Of a stretch of DNA of 64,000 nt, positions 1 to 13,030 are shown one piece after another (the stretch's first letter is position 1; every line of letters starts with the position of its first letter). This stretch comes from Ciona savignyi. Lineage: Eukaryota > Chordata > Ascidiacea > Phlebobranchia > Cionidae. The notes under the pieces were generated by a model. The model saw only the letters and a list, made by a program, of their open reading frames with translations. It made no database searches and was not told where the DNA came from. The DNA is taken from the NCBI GenBank assembly GCA_000149265.1, contig CH002768.1, forward strand, positions 561,295 to 625,294. The letters are read 5' to 3'. Position numbers and translations under genes: made by a program.

Positions 1-276
1 CCGCCAGTTTGAAAATAATCTAAAATATGTTTCGGTCCGGTCATAAATAAACCTGTAAAACGATTAAAAACTAGAACAACAAATTAAAAAGCGTGCGAAA
101 CAGACTATTATTCACTTCTATTTATTACAACAAGGTCAATGGTGACAAAGGAGCCAAGATAATTGTAGGCGAGTATTGTCACAACGATTGGATTTATTTT
201 CTTTCAACTACTTCCGCCGGGGAGTAATAACAGGACCGCGAAAGGGCGGGTAAGGTCGTCCATAACAATTATTTCG

Positions 277-557
277 CGGTTCAAACGAGTTTTACTTAAA
301 TTTTAAAAACCAATATTTACAATTCATTTTTACAGTATTTTAAAACGGCGGTCATACTAGCGGGGCAAAACTAGCACAAAATAGTTCATCAATTTTATCT
401 TGAAACAATGATTTTTCCCGGTTCAGACCGGTTTTACCTAAATTTTAAGAACCAATATTTACAATTCATTTTAACAGTATTTTAAAACGGCAGTCATACC
501 AGTCGTACAAAAGTAGCATAAAATGCTTCATCAATTTTATCTTGGAGCAACGATTTT
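277..557. repeat. Two-copy tandem duplication, about 141 bp
   Basis: The segment running from CGGTTCAAACGAGTTTTACTT through CAATTTTATCTTGAAACAA is followed directly by a slightly diverged second copy starting near 418. Both contain ACCAATATTTACAATTCATT and TTTTAAAACGGC. No coding potential is seen. Confidence 0.75.
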
Positions 558-2932
558 TGCGTTTTCCCACAGCCTAAAACGATAATGAAGTAAAATTAGG
601 CGTTACCAATCAGTTTTATTTACGAGTCCGTGCAAGCAAACAGCATTGCATTTCGTGCCTTTAGTTTTGTTTCGGTCTATTTGATGGCAGGAGACACCAC
701 AAAGCGGTATTGTGACCTCATAAATCAAGTACAAAGGTCGTAAAACTTCACGTAATAATTTCGCAACTAATTTGTTTAGTTAACGAGGTGACCAAACAAA
801 AGCTTTCCCAGGAAAGCTTTAAAGACTTTTTTTAAAAAAAAAGATATTTCTTCGTTTGTTAGAACATTGACCTGAAAGTTTTAATGCATACAGAATAAAA
901 TCTTCCCAAAATGTGAATTTAGTGTATTTACACTGTACTGATATTGTTTTATTGCAAAATAACAAAGTTAACGCACTGAAATAGTTGGGTTATTGAGTAT
1001 TTTAACCACTGTGTTATTGCGTAGTTGATGCGAAAAAGGTAATCAAATCAAGCTTCATAAAAAATTTACCGAACTGTCTAAAAAATTGGCGAAAACACTT
1101 CCCTACCCCCAATACACGCTTAATTGATTTCGAAAACCGGAATGTGTAATTTAGGGCACTCAATAATACATCACATTGCATAATTGATGCATTGAATAAA
1201 CACCCGGAAATCGGGTCTATTGAACATCCTAAGATCACCATCAGCCGTCACAAGTACCTCATCAGTTCCCATTATGACGTAACATATGGCGTTGTCTGTA
1301 AGCTGTAATGTTAGTTAGAACGGTCCATATCAATCAAAGGGCTGATTGGACGCGTCATACTCTTCCGGATTATGACGACATAATACGCGTTGTCTGGTGG
1401 ATAATGGAAACGAAGATAGGTGGGGTGATGGCATATGCCAATTTAAATGTTAATACTCTTGTGATATCGGCCACTGATTAAAAGCCATACTACAAAAAGA
1501 CTAAATTGATAAAATACGGAAATAAGGGAATTAATACTAATTTAGAGCCGTCCGAAAGCGTTAAGGTTAAAACTCGAAATATATGGGAATTTTTACAAAT
1601 TACTAATCAATGATAATGGTATTGCTTATAACGGAATTTTATAGCTAGTCTCCATATTTCCGCATTTAAAGATGATAACCGTGATTTAAGTAAAAACCTT
1701 TAACCTGTTTATTTAACACCGTTGGCCGATTAAACCTGTTTAATTACGCGCTTTTAATAATTTTAATGTTAGTTTTAAGGATTATATAAACACGCGATTT
1801 GGCAGACGAAAGTGTGCAGATAAAGAAACTGACAATTTACTATTCAAACTTCGATTATACTAATGCTTACAATGGACAACCAAAGAAAGAAACGTTATAT
1901 TCGAAGAAAATTTAATTTTCCTTATATTTTCTATACCCTACAATATTTAAAAGCAAAGGATTATCTTTTACAATTTGAATAACACTTCGAACTTAAAATA
2001 GAAGAAACGAAAAGTGTTTTAAATAAATACGTTAAAAATAGGCGTTGGGCCTGTGTTCGAGGTCCGCCTGAAGTGAACACAGCGGACATGATTGAATAGC
2101 TTAAACCTATTGAGGCAACCTGCCCGTTTAGCATATGTTGGCCGCGATAAAATAACCCCTAACATCTGCTTGTTTTCCCTTTGTCTGTTTAGCAAGGCAG
2201 TTTTCTTTTTTTAGCACGGGAACCACTTTTAAAACACCCAGTGACAAAAATGTTAAATTTGGACATAAAATGAGGTTTGCTTTTAGTATTATTTAAAACC
2301 ATGCTGGTAAATTCGCACAAAAACGCAATTAGAATACGTCTTTATTATATGGGTGGCTTTCTTTTAAAAAACAAATTTTGACATAAAATCGACACCGTTT
2401 TCTTTTACAAATTTATGAAACAGTAGAACAATGGTAGAGTTAGAATATGTATGTGTCTTTCAATCAAAACATATACGCGTCCTTTTTTTAAACTTTGCTA
2501 AAATTGTGGACATAAAACGTCTAGGTGTTATTTAAGTATGGCATGAAACAACAGTGAAATAGAACAAATGCGTTAGAATGTATATGTGTCTTTCGAGAAA
2601 AAATGCAATTGGAATATATACGTGTCTTTCGATTTTCATTTAAACTTGATTAACTGAAAATCCGATTGTAATTCGGTGTAATTCCCGTGTTAGCTCGGTT
2701 TCCAATCGGGTTGTACTTGCAATTTCAATTAATAAGGCGCCGGTAATACCAACGTAACGATGCGTACATAATGACGATTATGATAAGCATGTAAAGCGAT
2801 AAAATCCCCACGACACAAAAAATATGCGTTGTAATTAAACACTGTATTCCATTATCAGCAGTTGTATTCATAGATCCATGATGTTTAAACTAATATTGGA
2901 AAATCAATATATACGATATGTATTCTATATTG

Positions 2933-3045
2933 TATGTTCGTGTGGCCGTATGGTGAACGCGACATATACATATAGCAAAAATCTATTAAAAACGGTCTTG
3001 GTTGTCAGCCTATGATAGGTTCAACATCTAGCCCGTTAAAAAAAT
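2933..3045 (+). repeat. SINE-A copy (tRNA-derived)
   Basis: Shows the A-box-like GGCCGTATGGTGAACGCGAC and the AAAACGGTCTTGGTTG segment with a decayed B box (AGGTTCAACAT), ending in an A run. Confidence 0.65.
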
Positions 3046-5454
3046 GTGTGTTCTCTCTTCAGTATCTAATTTTACAGTTATGTAAACTTACTCTGGATAC
3101 TAAACTAATAACTGACGAGTATTATGTTTTTTTAAATATAGGACTTAATTGAACAAACGGAAATTCGCTGTTTCTAACGTTACATCTTGCAATTATCGAA
3201 TTTCTAATGCATTAGTGAAGAAACAAAATCCAATAGATGTTATTTCAAAGCAACTAACACATCAGTCGAAAATTACGTCATCGGAAAACTGTTACGTGTA
3301 TTGACTTCTACAATGTTAAAAGGCGACTTTAAAATCGGACAAATTAATCTATATAATCAAGGGTAGTGGATGTGGTTCTATTTGGTATGGTGTCCAGAAT
3401 AAGAACGAACGAAAATACATTTTGCACGTGCGAGGCTTCGCTGAGAAATGCCTTTGAGTCTCTTGGGATTTCGTTCATTTATTTGTGGACAGAAACTCGG
3501 CTAAACCGGCCAGTTGTTATGTGTGTGCGTTAACGATTATTATCTCGACGGAGTAAAATGACCCATAAACACCACATTTCCCGTATTACATATTACAATA
3601 TAGGGCATTGATTAGCTGAAAATCAATGCTCGGATATTAGGAATTGGAAAGCAAATGAAATTACAAACAGATATTTGCGACAAAGCTTAAGTGGGGCACA
3701 ATCGTTTGGTTAGTTTTTAAACCGGGATTCGGAGAGCACTTTATGCTGTGGCTGAATAAGGATTAGACTCGCCACAGTAGACGTTTTGTATCGCGGGTTA
3801 CGGACTTAGGTACTTCAAAGTTTTTTTAAACTTTGGCGGTTTTCCGCGGCGACCCCTGCCCGGGCTCCTTTGTCGCTTGTCGCCGGGAGACGAACGAGCT
3901 TTTGATTGGACCTCGCTGGGCCACGTGATGGATGACGTCTTGCCCGTGTGAAAGGGACTGCACCGGAAAAGCAACAATGTAACGATCCTGCAATCGATTG
4001 AGAAGTAAGGTCGAACTGTTTCCGGCGAGTTCGCCGAACTTTCCCACGGCTGGGCTCGACTTCTGATTCAAATTTGAGCAAAAACTCGATTCAGACGAAC
4101 ATTGTCTCGCGGTGACCTTGATACCGCCGAATAATGCTAAATATGACGTAATAGACCGGTACAATGCATTGACCCGATTTAGCGTTCGGCCTTTGTGGTT
4201 TTGTTTCATCAATGACAAAAATCGTTTACTTTTTTTACAATTTTTCTTCCGTTTTTCTAATTTTTCTATATTTTTTATTTTGGCAATTTTTTTAAAATTT
4301 TCGCAAGTTTTCCCCGTTAACCAACTGTCTATGCTTAAAGCAGCAATGGCTATATTTCTTTCCCTTGTATTTGGCAAGCTATTCGCCAGCATACCTTACC
4401 TGCAACGCGGGTATAAAATATTACGAAGAGCTAACAATCGCTGAACAGGGTACAAGGCACCTGCCAGCGCGCCATCCCGAATGGCAGGTGACGCGCACGC
4501 TCCACTTGTGACGTCACAGCCGTCAAATAAGCAGCTGTCTCTGTCGCGTGCCTTCGCGATGAAATAAAGTATTAATGTTTTATAACTGTGCACCCGGGCA
4601 CGTGCACTTGCCAGACGTTTAAGTTAAATTTGTGAGCTTTCTGTTGAACGTTTACATTAAAATTTAATTCAATTACCGAAGTCTCAACAAGAGACCAAAA
4701 GTTGGATTGCGTCCATTAAAATTTTGAAACTAGAGCGGCGTTAAAAATCTGTGTTGGGTGTTTTGATGGATGACATTTTTGTAAGTTACCTGAAACACCA
4801 GTCCGGTCAGACAATCTTGATTTGAACTTTGATATTTGCAATGTAGCCTATATGCTTGAATCATTTTGACATTTATCAAAATACATGAACTTTACCTTGG
4901 CGGTATGGTGAAAGGTTGTTAGTTAGAATCATCTACATTCCCCTAAAATGGTCCCTTTGTTGCACACCAAGATGTGAAGTTTAGTTTTTACGTTAGGAAA
5001 ATTTAGAGAGAACCATACATGTTGTTTTTAAATGGTCCCATTTCAGTGACTAAAAAATGAGCTTTGGTTTTAACCCAGACGTTACCTAGGACATAAGGGA
5101 GACCCGAATCTCATGTAACGTCTAGATGTCACGGCCCATTGTTCTTAGCATTGTGACGGCACAAACGGAGCTTGGAGAGTGATCGGCGCTGAGACGCCTG
5201 CGCGGAGCGTGAGAACCAAGAAACGGGGAGACTCAGTCGAAATCGGATCGCGTCGGCCCCCCAAAAATGTCTCTTTTCGGGGACGGTTTTTCGCTTGTTT
5301 ACCGCGGGCTGTATTGTTTCTGTTTCCATTACTCATGCTCACACTGATTAAAGACCTTTCTATCAGGATCGTTTACGCCACAAACACGGATATGAGTGAG
5401 AAATTAATAAATGTCGAATGTTCAAATGAACCAGTTAAAGTTTAACTTGCATCC

Positions 5455-5830
5455 TGCTTTATATTTGGGTTGTTGGATCAACTAAAAACAATGTTGATTT
5501 AGAAACTAAAAACTATCTTAACATGATTTTGCTTAACGTTTGGGTTGTTATCAACTAAAATCGGTGTTGATATCAAATGAAAACGATGTTGCTTTATTGA
5601 CTAAAATCGATGTTGAATTCTTAAATGAAAACGACGTTGATTTATCAACTAAAACCGATGCTGAATTATCAAATAAAAACGACGTTGATATCTACTAAAA
5701 ACGATGTTGAATTATCAAGTAAAAACGACGTTGATATCTACTAAAAACGATGTTGAATTATCAAGTAAAAAACGATGTTAATTTATCAACTAAAAACGAT
5801 GTTGATTTATCCACTAAAAATGATTGAAAT
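5455..5830 (+). repeat. Minisatellite, ~24-bp unit
   Basis: About fifteen imperfect units of the form TATCAACTAAAAACGATGTTGA. Units alternate GACGTTGA and GATGTTGA, and some differ by a few bases in length, so no reading frame is kept. It lies 1.4 kb upstream of paralogue 1. Confidence 0.85.
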
Positions 5831-7241
5831 ATGTTTGGAAATGTTTATGGCTGCGTATACAAACTTTTTCCGTTGATAAGAAACGTCGACGGTTCGTACG
5901 CCGACGGTTGCTTTAGAACCGGTCCCCGAGCCTGGACCAATGTATTTACACAGCGCTATTCAAAATATTTACGAAACCGACGCGGTCCGACTGCAAAAGC
6001 GTGGCCAGGTTTTTAAACGATACATTACAAAACTAAAATAGGCCATACGTAGTTCAATCATGTAAAAAATCTCTGATTGTGCGGCGGGGGTATACCGTTT
6101 AGCAATCTTGGCTTATGCCCCTCTTAAACCAACATTTGTTATCTGCAAGCTTTTGTGCAATTAGACTCCGCCATCTTAGTTGATTATCGGCTTATAGAGG
6201 GCCCTAAGTGTAAGGAAAAGTATGCCAACACGTGCTCCTGTTTAGACTGGATATATAATCCCAAATGCTATCATTGCCAGACCATTAAGCAGCTTTCCTT
6301 GGGCCATTACACGCTCTCTATAAAGTGTAATTACCACCGGCTATTGTTAAGAACGTGCGCGCACACACGTGCGACAGTCGCACACCCACACGCACGCCAG
6401 AAGGCTTTTGTTGGGATCGTTTGATTGAAATGCTTTTTTCGCGGCGACGATACGAACCGTATTTAGCGGCGCGGTTTTCACTGTCCCCCAACAGAACGAC
6501 GTTTGGTACAAACAGTCAGTTACAGCAGAATTTCCAAGTGAGATTCAGATTTGTCCGATGGACATTATTTTGTCAGAAGTGAAAGCGATTTTGGTTTAAA
6601 AATATAATGAAGAAAATGTGATTTTTCAAAAATAGAAGAAATAAAAATCGAAAGTATTGGGATTCGCAGTAAATTATTATTTAAACCAGGAAATTACCTC
6701 AGAAATGTCTAAATAGGAAGTATATTATTAAAAAATAGTTAAAGTTTTTAAATTTTATCTTTGAAACAAATTTGTTTCTGCAAGATCAATTTCAGTTTTC
6801 CGTAATTTCAGTTTTTGTGAGCTCCATTTAAAACTGAAACTGATCTAGCACAAAAAAATTTGTAAAATTAAAAAAAATATTAAAATTGTATAAATAATGT
6901 GATTCGTATTTAAAATTTACTTAAGCTAGATCAGTTTTAGTTTTCCGTACGATCCCAAACTCGACTTGACCTAGTTCGATGTTTAAATTACGATCGTGAA
7001 ATTGAAATTGTTCTTGCTCTAAGACGACAATATAAAGTCTACGATCAATCAAAATAAAGCGTTCGGAAGTCTATTGTTTTGTGGGCCTACGTCATAATCC
7101 CACGGGACGACATTTACATCTCGGCGGGGATTCTTGGAATTCGTTTCTTAGTTTCGTTTATTTCGCAGCTGTCTACGCGGAAGCCTCTAGACTAGTTTCT
7201 TAAACATTACAATAAGCACCACTGTGAGAAAACCTTGGAAA

Positions 7242-10200
7242 ATGAACTTCGCCCAAAGCGTGATATTGCCTTCAAGAAAAGCAACAGGAATTTTTGAACT
7301 TCTTCTAATTTTCCAAGTCATTCTGATGATTGTTGCGGGCGGTGAAGCCGCCGCCGCAGGAGGGCGACAAAGAGCATCGGAAGAACACGACTCCCGCTCA
7401 CGGCAATCGAACACAAAACCGAAATCTTGTTTTGATATCATGAAAAGCTGTCGCCGCCATAAAGACTGCAGAGAAGCGCTGGTGAAATTGAAGACAAAAT
7501 GTGAAGTAAGTTCAGCGAAAATAAAGGCTCGACCGGTCTTTTAACTTTTGGTTATTTTAAGTGGAAAATTCCGAAGTGGCAACCCTGTATTTTTTAAATT
7601 AAAGTGACAAAACTTTGACTGAAAATTATTGGTTACTTTTGGTAAAAAATATTAGATATTTTAAACACTGTTTTTACAACTACAAACAATTGTAGTGACA
7701 ACATTTATATTTTTTTATTAATCGAAGTGGCAACATTGTTTTTTTCTTTTAAGCGACAGCACTGTTGGTTATTTGAAGCGAAAATTTTCGAAGAATAAAT
7801 TCTGATATTCCCCTGAAACTTTCTGACCAGTTTATTTTTTACAGGTCAGGGCTGGCAGTTGTAACGCCAACATGCGAAATCTACCGGTATGTGCTGATAT
7901 TATGGACCTTCTAAGCGGCAGTCAATTCTTTGACCCAAACCAAAAGTGCTCGTGTAACAAGGTTTGTTTATTTAACGATGAAACAATAAAATAACGCTTT
8001 GTCGGCGTAGAAACAATACGACTAGCAAAATGGTGGAAGCCGTACGGTCATGTGGCCGAAAACACGACCGGTACACACACCATTTAAGCAGCTTGTACCA
8101 AAAATGGCTTAAGGACCAAGCCCATCATTAATTCTAAACATAGCTTGACAGAAAAAATAGTAAAATCCATGAGCTCCAAAATTTTTTTTTTAATAATTTT
8201 AATAAACAACTCTAAATCAAATCAAGTTTCAATATCGGATAATCCCTTCGACCGCTTTTACATGAAAATTTGCATACTAACCATTCACTCTACCAATCGG
8301 ACACATGGCCTTGCATTGCTAAACAAGTTTTTAACTAAACATTTTGACTACAGGAACGAGGACATTGCGCTGCGATTCACCAGAAAATATACAAAAACCC
8401 TTGCTTCGGTAAGCCCTTCATGCTTTTTGTAAATAAATATCGAAACTGTCGAATTGAATAACACTCAAGCACATACCACCTATATTGGTGCTGAAATAGT
8501 AAGGTTGCCGTGGTTCACTGCCAGGCGTATTTGATTACCGCGTGAGCCGTTCAAGAGTAAAAAATCCGAATGGCTTCTTCATGCGAATTTCACACGGTCC
8601 CAGTAATCTTACCCATCTCGTAACAAGAGCACCCTTGAGTTTTCTATTTGACCCCGCAAGGCGATTATAGGGGAACCACATTAAAGACCTGATGGTGTGC
8701 ACCCACCCTACTTGAAAACCTGTTGCCAAAACTATTGAGAAAAAATTAAATTCCTAAGAATGTCACCGGCACGTGATTTCAGGTGTTAGGCATAACACTA
8801 AAGCAGCTTTCGGTTTAAACTTAAGTAATTTATAAAAAAGGTAATTTTACACAATCATCAAAACAAACTAACATAACATACAATTAAACTTTAGTTTTAA
8901 CATTTTACAGGTTCTGTCCGCTATCTCCGCAGTATGAACTTGCTCCCAAGACTAGGTATGTAGATTATCTACTTCATTTATCATACAAAATCCACAGAAC
9001 TTTTTTTTACCTGGCCAAGTTTCAATGCCATAATAGGCCGGTTATTAAGACCTTTTTGTATGGAATTGTCATATGTATCGGTCGTGTTTTAGCCAGATCT
9101 AAAAGTAGATAAATTTTTATAACTTTTTTTCTGGGGTAAGTTTCGAACCAATGATGGGCTATTCCCTCAGGCCGTTTATTCTATAGAATTGGTATATGTG
9201 TCGGTCGTCTTAACCATTCGTCCTGATAAACTAATTCCGTTTTTATTGGGCCAAGTTTAGAAATAATATGCTCGTTTTTGACTCAATTTTTGTATAGAAC
9301 TGGTCGTTTACTCTGTATGGGTAACATAGAATGTAAGTGTCGCCTTAGCCATCGGCTATCCGAACGTACGAATCCACAACATTTTAACATCTCCTTATTT
9401 TCACAGAGGAAATGGCTCCTCCAAGCAACGTCCAATCAAAACTTACCTCCGTGACACGTGACGCTAGCGATGACGTATTCGAAGCCTTTATGACGTACAG
9501 CGACTACGCGTCGGAGGAAATTTCCCAGTTAATGACGTCATCACCGTCGCCTTCTACATCACATACAGGTAGGTTATCAAATTTTGATACCAAAGACGCG
9601 TTGGTATGTCTGTGTGGGTGAATGGTTAACGCGACCAATCCATATGCCAATGCTATATATAAAAACGGTCTTATGGACGAGCCCATTATGGGTTCGAAAC
9701 TCAGCCCCGTAAAAAGTAATAAAAAATCATTGACTTTTATATCTGGAACACTCTTCTTCAGGGCTTTTTATCGTCCTTATTCATTTTTTGTTTCGGTATT
9801 GTTTTTCGCCTAGTTTTGGTTGCAACGTGCGCAATATTCATTTCTTAATTGCGTTTTTAACAGCTGTTAGTTTTACCGTCTTTCCCCATTCTTTCTCCGT
9901 GATTTGGTTCATTTGCTACTATGTAATACTAGGGCAAAAATAAATAGACTAAATGTGGGTTGTGGGGTACTTGCAAGCACGCATGCCCAACGTTATGTTT
10001 GATGTTGTCTTTAATCCTTAAATCGGATTACGCACGCGCGACTTCCCCCGTTTCATCAAACAAACTCGCTTTGCAGAATCCACAGTCGACGTGTCCGCCG
10101 TATCCGGTGACGTCACAAAGACCGATGACGTCATAATCCCGAAAACGACACAAGAGCGAATCAACTACGTCGAACGGAAGACATACGTGGACGCCAGAAA

Positions 10201-11482
10201 TCCTCCGACCAATAGCATGCCGCATAACGATGTGGCTTTGTTACGTAAGTTAAACGATTGTTTCATTGCGCGAAGCATCGAGCCCGCGACCACTGGGTTC
10301 TTTGTTAGTTTACTTCTTTCATTCCTCCACTCTATTAGACACAACTGCCTAAGTTGATTATTTAGTTTAGATCATGGGTCGGTAACTGTTTGCATTTAAA
10401 GAGCCAGTTTAACCGATATTCCACAAAATAAAAATCACTGGGAGCTGCAAAACTAATAATATTTTCGCAAAAAAGATAAACAACACTGTGTGAGATAAAT
10501 AAGCGACTGTTCTTCTGATTGTTTCATTTATGCATGGGTATTGAACTTATTAAACGCTCACTACAGTAGGAATAAAATTAATAAGAACCGCATCAGAAGG
10601 ATTCAAGAGCTGAAAGTTGCCTACCCCTGATTTAGACACAACTGCTCAAGTTGATTATATTAACTGCTTTAATTGATTACGAGTAAAACTTGTATGCTAT
10701 CTTTAAGGAGTTCTTCATTTAAAAAGCACTTTAAAGCTTTTACTTGTGTAGTAATGACCACCAAAAACGTTTGTATATTCAGTTTTATCGTTGTGATAGT
10801 GTGAACAAAATCACTTGCATGAATTGAAACTGACTATTCATTTCCAACAGATGTGGTTGCCATAGCAACAGGAGTGCTTCTACTGGTGATGGTAACAGCG
10901 GGAGCAGCTTTACTATTTTTCGTGAGGTAAGTTGACGTTTCTTGTCGATTAACCAGATTCTGGTTGTACTTTAAATAACTGGTTGTACATTACCCAGATT
11001 CTGGTTGTACTTTAAATAACTGGTTGTACACTACCCAGATTCTGGTTGTACTTTAAAGAACTGGTTGTACATTACCCAGATTCTGGTTGTACTTTAGATA
11101 ACTGGTTGTACATTAACCAGATTATGTTTGTCCATTTACCAGATTCTGTTTGTACTTTAAATAACTGGTTGTACGCTAACCGGATTCTAGTTGTACTTTA
11201 AATTACTGGTTGTACAGTAACCAGACTATATGGTTGTACTTTAAATTACTGGTTGTACATTAACCAGACTCTGGTTGTACTTTAAATTACTGGTTGTACA
11301 TTAACCAGACTCTGGTTGTACTTTAAATTACTGGTTGTACATTAACCAAATTTTGGTTGTACTTTTACCAGGTTATGATTTACCTTATCCAACTAACTAA
11401 TTGCAATATAGCTAAACTGTCTTCATATTGCAGCGTCAAACGAAAAGAAAGCTTAAACGAGAGAAAAGTAACCATGACGTGA
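7242..11482 (+). CDS. GFRAL-like single-domain membrane receptor, paralogue 1
   Basis: I join eight exons: 7242-7505, 7845-7961, 8354-8408, 8911-8955, 9407-9568, 10086-10244, 10851-10926, 11434-11482. All phases agree and give 308 aa. Residues about 16-40 form a hydrophobic signal sequence. Cysteines 63, 70, 76, 87, 94, 104, 123, 125, 132 and 144 match the ten-cysteine GDNF/GAS1 domain, with spacing and the closing NPCFG motif closest to domain 3 of GFR-alpha/GFRAL. A Ser/Thr/Asp-rich stalk follows, then a membrane helix at about 269-291 and a 16-residue basic tail. GFR-alpha proteins are usually GPI-anchored, GFRAL has a helix, and both have two or three such domains; here only one is seen. 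The ligand is unknown. A splice acceptor ends at 7168, 73 bases before the ATG. The 45-nt exon 4 has no obvious counterpart in the paralogues and is the least certain part. Confidence 0.8.
8998..9365 (-). repeat. Row of three degenerate SINE-A copies
   Basis: Three successive - strand copies (about 8998-9100, 9120-9225, 9240-9365) each show the reversed B box (for example AAGTTTCGAACCAATGATGGG), the TATATGTGTCGGTCG spacer and the reversed A box (TTAACCATTCG). They lie in intron 4 of paralogue 1. Confidence 0.65.
9606..9722 (+). repeat. SINE-A copy
   Basis: Well kept copy: GGTGAATGGTTAACGCGACC at the A box, GGGTTCGAAACT at the B box and GCCCCGTAAAAA at the tail. It starts about 40 bases after exon 5 of paralogue 1. 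Confidence 0.8.
10373..10629. mobile_element. hAT-type MITE, 257 bp
   Basis: Ends are CATGGGTCGGTAAC and the inverted GTTGCCTACCCCTG. The 8-bp flanks GTTTAGAT and ATTTAGAC match at six positions, as expected for an old hAT target duplication. Wider flanks share TTAGACACAACTGC, so an older duplication may also be present. It is too short to encode a transposase and lies in an intron of paralogue 1. Confidence 0.6.
10945..11380 (+). repeat. Minisatellite, ~40-bp unit, in intron of paralogue 1
   Basis: About ten units alternating CTGGTTGTACTTTAAATAA and CTGGTTGTACATTAACCAGA. It fills most of the intron between the membrane-helix exon and the final exon. Confidence 0.88.
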
Positions 11483-12798
11483 TGGTGATGTCATAACGAA
11501 CTTTCCCCCAACAAACGTTATCGTGACGTCATTGCATGTGCGTCTCTCGCGCTGCGCCAAGCGAAAAGCCGCAATGGAAGCTTTGTTACATCACTGTTGA
11601 AACCGCGCAAACACAATTACACGTCACAACGAGGGTAAAACGATACCCTCGCGTTCGTTTGTTTTTATTTCTTACCGATTCGACCTATTATTTTTTACAT
11701 GAGATTTTTTATTTATTGTTTTTGTTCTTTCCTGTTCTGCTTCGCTTTTAATCGTCTTCACGTAAAATACACAAACAAAAGTAACAATGGTTATAGATTG
11801 CTATGCTGCAGGTACAGTCGTGCATTACAATTTCCAATTTGTTCTATATATAACAACAGTGTAATGCCGAAAATGCGTGCTGCTTTCAGAACCCATAATT
11901 TTTTTCATTTAATACCAATTTTAGATTGAGAAAAGGGCTTTTTCGGGTGCACAGCAAATTGCTCGAAATGGTTCAATTTCTTTAGTAAGTGTAATAGAAG
12001 TAGTCATTACAGGGAGAAAATACTGGCAATCTTCACTTTGCTAGCTTCTCTGCTTTAGGTAGTTTGCATTGTAGTTAGTCGACTGGACACTCAAGTTTTG
12101 TTTGATTCGACAGCCGAAGTTAAGTATTTTACAAACGTTTTAAAAACCTGTAAGGATACAAGCTAGAAGCTGGTTTATTTGGCAGAAAAAAAAGTAATTT
12201 ATTATGCAGTTTTGAAAATCAGATTTTCAGTCGAAATTTTTGCGGTAAAGTAGATTTTACTGTATTATTTAAATACCGATATGTTTATTCTTGCTTTTAA
12301 ATGTAATGGATATAAGGTTAGAAAACTAAACATCTAAACAAGATAAATAAATATGTATCATTTTGGCGAGTTAAAATTAGGAAACATTTGCATTTATGTA
12401 TAACTATGTACGCTATATTTGGAAATGTTCAGGATTGATTAAAGGGTTTGAATTCTTGCAACGAAAACGGCCGCAGACTGTTCTATTAAAGTCCATTTAG
12501 TTAAAGCTAAAGATACATTAGCGGATTCTCTAGCTTAAAGATCAAGAGAAAATATTTTTAGACACTTTCTTGGAAGAAACTCGATTATCAAATGAGATAT
12601 CTTAAAGTAGGCAAAGTGCCTGATTTACGAACAACTATATAATATCAATAAAATCAACAAAAGCCAAAATAATTGAAAAATCGTGCGTTTTGCAGAAGTT
12701 TTAGCTAACTATCTTTTGCCATCTCCAATATAGAACTGCACCAAAGACGGCGACAGCAGAGATAAAGACCAGCTTATAGGAAATGCAATAATTAAATT

Positions 12799-13030
12799 GT
12801 CGTACGGTCGTGGGGCGGCATGGTTAACGCGTCCGATACGTATACCAACTATGAAAAACGGTTTTAAGGATCGATTCTTATATAGGCCGGATAAAAAAAT
12901 AATTAAATTGTATTGTACTGTCGTGTAGGCCTTATGGTTAACGCGAACTGTATATATACTGATTTCTATACAAAATGGTTCTAATGACGAGCCCATCAGG
13001 GGTTCGAAACTTGGCTCGGTAAAAAATAAC
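12799..13030 (+). repeat. Two SINE-A copies in tandem orientation
   Basis: Copies at about 12799-12900 (CATGGTTAACGCGTCCGATA, no clear B box) and 12915-13030 (CTTATGGTTAACGCGAAC, AGGGGTTCGAAACTTGGC, then CGGTAAAAAATAA). Confidence 0.7.

Larger units (their letters stand above)
1..7167. other. Intergenic region, no gene supported
   Basis: AT-rich DNA with many stops in all frames. It holds a two-copy 141-bp tandem repeat, degenerate ~125-bp repeats with a GTGTCTTTC motif around 2320-2640, one SINE-A, a 24-bp minisatellite, and GC-richer patches near 3830-3960, 4440-4620 and 5140-5310. Short open frames over these patches (for example 3815-4081 on - and 5179-5445 on +) lack recognisable domains. 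The last part before 7168 is probably promoter or 5' UTR intron of paralogue 1. Confidence 0.6.

Noticed and set aside
5179-5445. 88-codon frame with a hydrophobic stretch
   Set aside because: Arg-rich start and helix-like stretch look suggestive, but there is no domain match, no clear splice signals, and stops soon follow.
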